Below are positions 7,332 through 13,468 of a stretch of 13,468 nt of DNA, piece after piece. A program made the position numbers and the translations under genes. This DNA is from Saccoglossus kowalevskii (taxonomy: Eukaryota; Hemichordata; Enteropneusta; Harrimaniidae): contig NW_003143805.1 of the NCBI RefSeq assembly GCF_000003605.2, positions 86,554 through 100,021 of the forward strand, in the 5' to 3' direction. The notes below the pieces were generated by a model. The model was not told where the DNA came from, did no database searches, and saw only the letters and a list, made by a program, of their open reading frames with translations. How positions within the stretch are numbered: position 1 is the stretch's first letter; every line of letters begins with the position of its first letter.

Positions 7332-8600
7332 TATTATTAAAAGCATTTCAAAATCTTGACATTTAATTTAGCGAGTTACCAGTGTCAAGTTTTCCACTAT
7401 ATGCAATGGGCCTGTCCCACAATGCAATGCACATGTGAAAAAACACGCTCAGTTGTGTCAAATTTAAATTTGACCTTTGATACCTGTATGGGGAGTTTTT
7501 CCCAAAATTCCATTGTGATAAGACTTGTACCCTCAGTTTGATACAAGTTCAAGTGAGATTTTTGCTGGTCTGATTCAGCCTGAATATTCCATACGAGGAT
7601 GGTTAAACTCTGGTGTATGGGTTACCAGTAATTCAGTAAATTTCTTGTAAATAACCACGTTATACACAGTAGTGGTGCAATTTTACTCAATAATTGGGAT
7701 CATTGCACACATTTATTCTGTAGTAGTATTAAAGTTATTTTGCCATTTAATATTTAACTAAATGTACTTGTAAATGTGCAATAGTCTGTTATTTTCCTTC
7801 CACAAGTGTTCTGCAAATTTGAGATACAATGTATATACTTACTAACCAAATGGTGTGCAAACTGTTAAATACTACTTTAATATTGGTAGGCATTTTTTAA
7901 ATCATTCAGGGCTCTTGTCAGACTTGTTGAGTAGGTTTTTTTTTTAAATTAACGCAAAATAATATTTAGTCCCAGAAAAAAAAAATCGTGTTTTGGGTCA
8001 CCACATGCTTTTTTCAGAATTGTCATAAATAAAAATTTAGTTTTCATAGAAAATTCAATGACTATTTTAGAAACAAAAATAAAAAGCTGTCCATGTGACC
8101 AGAAACATTTTTTTTCTTGGCCTTACCAGTATGGTAAATTTGTATTTTAGACACTCAATGGATTGAAGAACTGTTTGAATTTTTTTGAGAAAGAGGCAGT
8201 GGTCTCGGGCATTCTCATTTTGTGTAAAAATTGATTTCACATGTGTTGCATGCAACCCATGTTGAACACCGCAATGGCGACTGTCCTTCAAAGCTCATCA
8301 TCTTTTGCAAATTTGTTTTTATAAAGGTGCTTTATGTATACATTATCAATTCATTCTTATTCTCTACCTTAGGGAAATAAAGACTTTCTTTATATCTACT
8401 ATAGAGAGACTGGTCTAATATTTTTTTGCACAAAGCACATACGTGTAGGCCGTGGCACTGTGATTTTGTTCATTGTTACCAACCAGCATGGGTATATCTG
8501 ATAACAAGTATTAATCACAGATTGACTAGCTTGCCATCTTCTGTGATGACGTCCATACCTTGTTTCATTAACATGAACAGTTACGAACACAAACTTTATT

Positions 8601-8632
8601 GACTCCCATGTGCGAAGCACAAAATGGAGTCT
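8601..8632. repeat. Hairpin at the left edge of the minisatellite
   Basis: GACTCCCAT and ATGGAGTC pair with one mismatch, with GTGCGAAGCAC forming the tip of the hairpin. A TG-rich tract (8643-8661) separates it from the tandem array. Together these may mark one end of a mobile element. Confidence 0.6.
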
Positions 8633-8663
8633 TTGCAGTTAGAGTGTGTGTGTGCGTGTGTCC

Positions 8664-9690
8664 GACTGTTCCACTGCTATCTCAAGAACCATACATCAGT
8701 TTTTGATGAAACTTGGTGCATAGATGCTCTGGGCCAATGCGCAGATTTGATTAGGTTTTAGTAAAATTCCATGCATATTAATTACCTAATTTGCATGATA
8801 ATTAGCTAATTTTTAGCTGTTCCATGACTGTTCCACTGATATCTAAACAACCGCCCATTGGATTTCGATGAAACTTGGTACATAGATGCTCTGAACTAAT
8901 GCTAGGTTTTGATTAGTTTTTGGTAAAAATTAACTAATTACCTAATTTGAACAATGATTAGTCAATTTTCGGTTTTTCCACTGATATCTCAAGTACTAAT
9001 CATCACATTTCAATGAAACTTGGTACATAGATGTCATAGGATACTTCACAGACCTGATAGTTTTTAAGGTAATATCAGTGCTTATAAATTACTTAATTTT
9101 CAGCTTTTGACGTTTCAAGTAGTAAGCATTACATTTCAATGAAACTTGGTACATAGATACTCAAGGACTATGCAGAGATTGATTGTTTTGGGATAAATAT
9201 TTGTGCATATTAATCACCTAATTCGCATAATTAGTTATTTTTCAGCTTTTCCACAGATATCTCAAGTACTAATCATCACATTTCAATGAAACTTGGTACA
9301 TAGATCCTTTAGGATTATCCAGAGACCTGATTAATTTTAGGGTAAATAATTTGTGCATATTAATAACCTAATTTGCATAATTAATTTTCAGATTTCTCAA
9401 GTACTAATCATCACATTTCAATGAAACTTAGTACAAAGATGCTCCAAGACAATGTACAAACCTGATTAGTTTGGGGTTAAAATCTGTTTATATTAATTCC
9501 CTAATTAGCATAATAATTCATAATTTTTGTTTGGTTCCAATCACATTTCAATAAAACTTGGTACATAGATGGTCTGTTACATTGTGCAGACCTCATTAGT
9601 TTTACACTCAAATCTGTTCATATTAATTTTCTGATTTGCATTATTAGTTTTTCCATCACTATCTCAATCAAGTAATTTTGAATTACTGTA
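8664..9690 (+). repeat. Minisatellite of about seven 127-163 bp units
   Basis: The core ATGAAACTTGGTACATAGAT or a close variant recurs near 8706, 8868, 9012, 9139, 9285, 9421 and 9551, with spacings of 163, 143, 127, 146, 136 and 130 bp. A fuller unit reads TTCCACTGATATCTCAAGTA, AATCATCACATTTC, the core, ACCTGATTAGTTTT, then CATATTAATNACCTAATTTGCATAATTA and a TTTTCAGC-like end. The first two units share GACTGTTCCACTG. Units diverge most at the array ends. An eighth, broken unit ends near 9690. It is noncoding. Confidence 0.92.
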
Positions 9691-10800
9691 AATTTAATGT
9701 GTCTCTAATACTCTCAGCACATGAGAGTTCTCTCTAAGCTTTCTTTGATTTTATCTTTGGGTGCGATTGATCGGTAGCCAACAGCAAGGATAAGTATGAG
9801 GACTCGCGTGGATGAAAAGTTGGACTGCAGACTGAGATATTAGATCCCAGAATCTAACGTCTATGTTTTTATGGGGTGATGTTATTTAATTTAGATGCAT
9901 TCAACGAATCCTGAACGAATTTCAATCTGCCTTCTTTTTCAAATGGAATGCGCTATAAAATGTCCTAGACTTTGTTCTCATAAAACACAGTGGCAGGTAC
10001 CATAGACTATACTTCAGTATCGCATAATGTGAATATAACTGCCCCCACTCTCTACACCAGTAAATACATAAGAGGTACTGGTGTTCTATTCTTACCCCGG
10101 TAGCTATGCTCCTTGGGGAACAAAATTCAACACAATGGCCAATAGATTTCCAATGTAACTCAATGGATAGCATTCATATTACTTTGCTCGACAAATAAAA
10201 CCACAAAAATGACAAAAGAATATGAAAATTGGGGAGGAGATTCAGAGCTTACAACTACATTGGATTTTAATTCGATTGATAAATGCATGCATTTGTTTTT
10301 GTAAGTGCATGTAGTAATAGCACATAAATGAAAATTATTGATACTTTGAGTGTTGTTGAAGATAGAGAATTTATTAATTTTCCTAATTATTCAACAATTA
10401 CAGAATAACTGACCGAAAAAAATGTACAAGAAATATGTAAAGCTCAGTGATTTATTATTTTCTGGAACATTGCAAAATGTCTTGTGTGTAGATTTCATCT
10501 CAGTTTTTGTATTTTAGTTACATTGAAACTACACAAGACATATAAAAAGTCTATTTCAATAAGATTGACATATTTATCAATTCAAAATTGTAATTTTGTG
10601 TTGTACCTTGGCCCAAAGCAATTGTGAATATTAAATGAGGGTGGTTGATTCGTTGTGATTAATGTGAGTCCCATGCAATGTATATGATGAACGTAAAAAA
10701 TACATACCACCTGTTAAACTTTCTGACCACAATGGTGTTATCTTAACACACAATAACAAGATGCAATTACTGATACAAAAAAGTATTAGACAATTTCAAA
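9691..10800. other. Intergenic region without recognised genes
   Basis: I see no coding exon here on either strand. Its first part (9720-9860), including GGGTGCGATTGATCGG, may be the right flank of the mobile unit that carries the minisatellite. A 9-bp perfect stem (ACACCAGTA 10054-10062, TACTGGTGT 10076-10084) is present. The rest is AT-rich with no visible structure. Confidence 0.6.
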
Positions 10801-10804
10801 AATG

Positions 10805-10810
10805 TTTATT
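10805..10810 (-). terminator. Poly(A) signal for RSL1D1-like gene
   Basis: AATAAA on the minus strand (TTTATT on plus) lies 45 bp after the stop codon. This predicts a very short 3' UTR of about 60-80 bases. Confidence 0.6.
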
Positions 10811-10854
10811 GTATACCCGTGATTTGCTTAGGTAATTACATATTTATAACAGTT

Positions 10855-11048
10855 TCATGTTTTTATTGTTTTCTTTTTTTTTGACGACGTTAGTAAACTA
10901 CCAAGACTTTTCCTCTTCTTTTTGGTTATTTTATCTGTGTTTGTTGTTTCTTTTTTTTTCTTAGTGACTGGTGTTTTTGTATCAGTTTCCTCTTCTTCCA
11001 CAAATCCTGATTCGTTTCCATCTCCCTCTTGCTCCACCTTTTCCGTTT
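10855..11048 (-). CDS. RSL1D1: RSL1D1-like terminal coding exon
   Basis: The acceptor is TCTCATTAG|AAACGG (AG at 11050-11049). The first two bases complete a Lys codon from the previous exon. Then come TEKVEQEGDGNESGFVEEEE, a Lys/Thr-rich stretch, and TGA at 10857-10855. An open frame called from the GTG at 11037 is just the inside of this exon. The low-complexity charged tail is typical of nucleolar proteins. Confidence 0.85.
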
Positions 11049-12155
11049 CTAATGAGAAATAAATTCAACAAATTTGATAAAGTGCTTAAAAATGCATCAA
11101 ATCATAGTTTTCTGTATATACATCTTCAACACCAATAAAGCCACGGTACTTACTGGATTCCTTGACTTGCTGCTCATACTCTATTGATGTATAGAGTGGA
11201 ATGGATACAGATCTTTTTGTTTTTAGATATAAACATCTGATATTTGGCCATCCTCGTGGTATCTTGCGAGTTAGATCTTGAACTGCTGCCATGATATTTT
11301 CCACTGCCTCCTCAACGGTCATACTTGTATTTGCCACTGAGAACCCACTGCAAAACACACGTGCACAGAATTGATCAATTGGTTGCAATATAACATATAG
11401 GAGAACAAATAATCAAAGTGTTTATTGATGCAAATGCACGCAGCAATAAAAATATCAACAAGGATTTATGAGATGAGGATATGTAACTTTCATGACTATG
11501 TAGGGTGTGATAAGTGGGGTGAAGATCTTGCATACTTTGCCAATGTTTCAAAGCAATCACATTTCATGCGCATCAATAAAATGCGTTTCTGACCAACTGC
11601 ATCACAGAACACAGTGAATGCTTGAAAACGTTTCATTACATAAACAGAAATTAGTGAGATTATCGCCACATTGAAAAATGCATAACGTACAAACTACATT
11701 GCTTTGCAAATAAAGAACGCTATCAAAAACAATCCAAGGTGAAAACTAATTAGTTCTTTTGCAATCATCTCATAATCCAAAATCATTCTTCGATTTGTAC
11801 GAGATCTTCAACACATATCCACAAACTTTTATACCCACACCTTATAAATCCTTGATATCAATCAATATAAAGCTGTTGCCATGATATGTAAAATAGTTTA
11901 GAAATTGCAATTTACAAGACATTGATTTATAGTTTCCACCATGCAATCAGTTACAGACAATAAGTGATTCTACGAACAATATACCAGTTACATTCTTTCC
12001 TTGATAAGGTTTTTAGAAACGATGTTCATATAAGTAAGGTAAAGCCATATTACCTGCAATTACCTCTGCCAATCAATACAAAATATGTTGCATTTATAGC
12101 AGAGTTGATTTCCTTGGCTAAGTTATTCTTTTTGAGATTTATGCCCACTGGATAT
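10855..12155 (-). CDS. RSL1D1: RSL1D1-like ribosomal L1 domain protein, last three coding exons (partial gene)
   Basis: RSL1D1 is a nucleolar protein with a ribosomal-L1-like RNA-binding domain and a basic tail; it is linked to ribosome biogenesis and to control of p53 and PTEN. The minus-strand exons 12155-12054, 11347-11154 and 11048-10855 join in phase into 162 residues. Matches to the human protein, as I recall it: YPVGINLKKNNLAKEIN to VPVSVNLLSKNLSREIN; GRGNCSGFSVANTSM to SGSCSAIRIGHVGM; ENIMAAVQDLTRKIPRGWPN to [35 protein letters not shown] to FVKTEKSAALPIFSS. The C-terminus is acidic (FVEEEETD), then Lys-rich (TKKKRKS, SSKKKKTIKT). That tail is about 65-80 residues, against roughly 200 in human. 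N-terminal exons were not found up to 13468. It is convergent with ANKRD40. It could be another L1-domain paralogue, but RSL1D1 fits best. Confidence 0.88.
11154..11347 (-). CDS. RSL1D1: RSL1D1-like penultimate exon (C-terminal part of L1 domain)
   Basis: The acceptor is TGTTTTGCAG|TGGGTT and the donor AATCCA|GTAAGTACC. It encodes GFSVANTSM, EEAVENIMAAVQDL, RGWPNIRCLYLKT and [19 protein letters not shown]. The open frame continues to 11086, but the strong GTAAGT donor and the phase match to the next exon place the end at 11154. Confidence 0.9.
11348..12053 (-). other. RSL1D1-like intron between the L1-domain exons
   Basis: This 706-bp AT-rich intron runs from GTAATATGG to TGTTTTGCAG on the minus strand. 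I see no repeat or extra exon in it. The 61-codon frame at 11375-11560 is intronic and unrecognised. Confidence 0.8.
12054..12155 (-). CDS. RSL1D1: RSL1D1-like upstream exon (L1 domain segment)
   Basis: The acceptor is TTGTTACAG|ATATCC and the donor TTGCAG|GTAATATGG. The exon starts with the third base of a codon and ends with two bases (AG), completed by T in the next exon to give Ser. It encodes YPVGINLKKNNLAKEINSAI, NATYFVLIGRGNC. An earlier GAG|GTAATT donor was rejected because it gives the wrong phase. Confidence 0.88.
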
Positions 12156-12493
12156 CTGTAACAAGATAACAAGCCAATTAGTTGATATCGTTTACACACT
12201 CCAACATTGTAATATATATTTAACATAGCATAACTATCACAACCTTGTCCACGAGTATCTAGATTATTAATAACTTATAAGAATTCAAGATGAATACAAA
12301 CTAGTTGAGTGCTTATCACCCTTGTGATTGTCCAGCGCTGTGAGAATTTAAATTCAATGCTGGGGAGAATGTATAACAACATTTTTTACCTTTAATACTA
12401 AATATAATTTAATATTTCAAGGTCCCTTATAGAATAATATAACATGATTGCATTAAAGATCCCGAATAGTACATAGTGAAATATCTAATATAT

Positions 12494-12790
12494 CAGGGTT
12501 TTTTTCTAGAAAAAAACTGCAAGAGGGAGCACTGCAATTTAGCGGCGCCACCAAGTGGGGGAGATAGGGTTCTCCCCACCAGGGTGTGGAGTTTTTGATA
12601 ATTCTAAGTTAAAATGGAGCATTCTATGGCTTCCTTGGGGCCAAAATTACTATCAGACTGTGGCCACATGTGATCCCTGGTCAATCAAAATTTTATGGTT
12701 GCCAGAGGATCTACTCCCCAGGGTAAGGGGGCGCATGGCCATGGCATGAGGGTGCTGCGCCCCTGTTCCCTTGTTTAAAAAAAATCCCTG
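12494..12790 (+). mobile_element. CAGGG-ended MITE (297 bp), full-length copy
   Basis: The ends are CAGGGTTTTTTTCTAGA and, as reverse complement of the right end, CAGGGATTTTTTTTAAACAA. TATAT flanks both sides (12489-12493, 12791-12795), possibly part of a longer decayed target duplication. It contains a GGGGCGCA (12728-12735) / TGCGCCCC (12756-12763) stem. A shorter copy lies in reverse at 2893-3032. The open frames within it are accidental. Confidence 0.82.
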
Positions 12791-12970
12791 TATATCTAAG
12801 TAACAGATCTTGGAGAGTATATTACTGAGGCTTATTACTGACATCTGGTTCTCATAGTCAGCAGTGCAAATGTCTTCATTTCTGCACTTATTTCTGTGTT
12901 TTCATTTATATATTGCAAATTGTATATGCTAGTGACACCATGATAATTGAACTTGATTTTATACTGATTG

Positions 12971-13082
12971 CAGTGTTCTCCCCAGGATGTAAACAGCGTG
13001 GCGGTCCTGCCACAGTGCTTCGATTTGCCGCCACACCGGTCTGACACCGCCACGGTGATTAGCAAGACCGCCACAGTGCTTC
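12971..13082 (+). mobile_element. GC-rich hAT-like element end with about 20-bp GCCAC repeats
   Basis: It starts CAGTGTTCTCCCCAGGAT, which resembles the termini of hAT-type elements I have seen in invertebrate genomes. It then shows GCCAC at 13009, 13030, 13049 and 13070, spaced 21, 19 and 21 bp, with GCCACAGTGCTTC repeated exactly at 13009 and 13070. No matching inverted end is visible before 13468, so the element is truncated or runs off the edge. The GC content contrasts sharply with its surroundings. Confidence 0.55.
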
Positions 13083-13468
13083 TTTTCATTGGGGGATCTC
13101 GTCACGCTGGTCGGCCTGACCGGCACTCAAAATTAGCGACCACCGCGGAAACACTTCCGACTATTGTCATATTGTTATTATACTTACGTACCAACCGACA
13201 CGCATCCTGCCAGTCGTGGATAATAATTTGTAAACAATAGACATAGTCGCGTGATGTGGTAGCGGCTTTGAACAATACAAGTCAATTTTGTAAATTTAGC
13301 ACCTCTTTGTTTGTAAGTAAATACTTTCTAACGATAGACGCAGTCTTTAGTTTGAAAGCTAAAATTCTTTCAAAATCAATTCCACCCGATATAACATGGG
13401 CAAATCGGAGTTCACGATCAGTTTACGCTACTCAGAAAAAAACATGTGTTTATTGCGTTATTGGGTAA

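Larger units (their letters stand above)
6567..8600. other. Intergenic or distal 3' UTR region
   Basis: No gene was found on either strand. Apart from the pogo-like remnant (6990-7331), the sequence is AT-rich and unique-looking. It contains two Pumilio-type motifs, TGTAAATA (7646-7653) and TGTATATA (7830-7837), and an AATAAA at 8376-8381, which would matter if the ANKRD40 transcript extends this far. Small open frames here resemble nothing known. Confidence 0.6.
12156..13468 (-). other. Upstream RSL1D1-like intron sequence with transposon remnants
   Basis: The previous RSL1D1 exon should end with the basic stretch before YPVGIN. I looked on the minus strand to the window edge and did not find it, so this is taken as intron at least in part. 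It contains a full CAGGG MITE (12494-12790) and a GC-rich hAT-like end (12971 onward). From about 13150 to 13468 I see nothing recognisable. Confidence 0.55.

Noticed and set aside
8664-9690. CRISPR-like array
   Set aside because: The whole 127-163 bp unit is repeated, there are no unique spacers, and the context is animal genomic DNA.
12064-12155. RSL1D1 exon ending at the GAG|GTAATT donor
   Set aside because: It leaves one base rather than two, breaking the frame with the next exon; the donor at 12053 joins cleanly and restores the NCSGF match.
12968-13240. 90-codon plus-strand and 84-codon minus-strand frames around 12835-13240
   Set aside because: Both come from the GC-rich repeat region with about 20-bp periodicity and resemble no protein.
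13256-13468. 70-codon plus-strand open frame at the right edge
   Set aside because: No recognisable motif; it may be part of something beyond the edge but cannot be supported here.

Overview
The window is AT-rich, intron-containing animal DNA. Spliced exons follow the GT/AG rule, genes sit on both strands, introns run from about 0.6 to 2.5 kb, and there are many short inverted-repeat transposon remnants. Nothing looks bacterial: no operons, Shine-Dalgarno sites or long intact ORFs. The protein matches, gene order and repeat style suggest a marine invertebrate, perhaps a deuterostome such as a hemichordate or lancelet. The species guess is inference.

Three protein-coding genes can be read. 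(1) The first coding exon of a LUC7L3-like splicing factor lies on the minus strand at 528-629; the rest runs off the left edge. (2) A complete ANKRD40-like gene lies on the plus strand, with coding exons 958-1064, 2435-2583, 5124-5288 and 5908-6245. They join without a frame break into 252 residues: two ankyrin repeats, a short linker and a conserved C-terminal domain. (3) The last three coding exons of an RSL1D1-like nucleolar ribosomal-L1-domain protein lie on the minus strand at 12054-12155, 11154-11347 and 10855-11048; its 5' exons lie beyond the right edge.

LUC7L3 and ANKRD40 are head to head with 328 bp between start codons, so they probably share a bidirectional promoter. From memory the human orthologues are also divergent neighbours on chromosome 17. 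ANKRD40 and RSL1D1 are convergent. The roughly 4.6 kb between their stop codons holds 3' UTR sequence and repeats: a G-quadruplex-capable inverted repeat (6363-6544), a pogo/Tigger-like remnant (6990-7331), and a seven-unit minisatellite of 127-163 bp units (8664-9690) preceded by a hairpin and a TG tract.

Other repeats lie in introns: a TA-flanked MITE (5411-5604), two copies of a CAGGG-ended MITE in opposite orientations (2893-3032 and 12494-12790), a 104-111 bp duplication carrying a perfect 14-bp palindrome (4365-4467 and 4768-4878), and a GC-rich element end with about 20-bp GCCAC repeats (12971-13082). No tRNA, rRNA, CRISPR array or new multi-gene system was seen. The most useful results are the three gene models and the conserved divergent pair.
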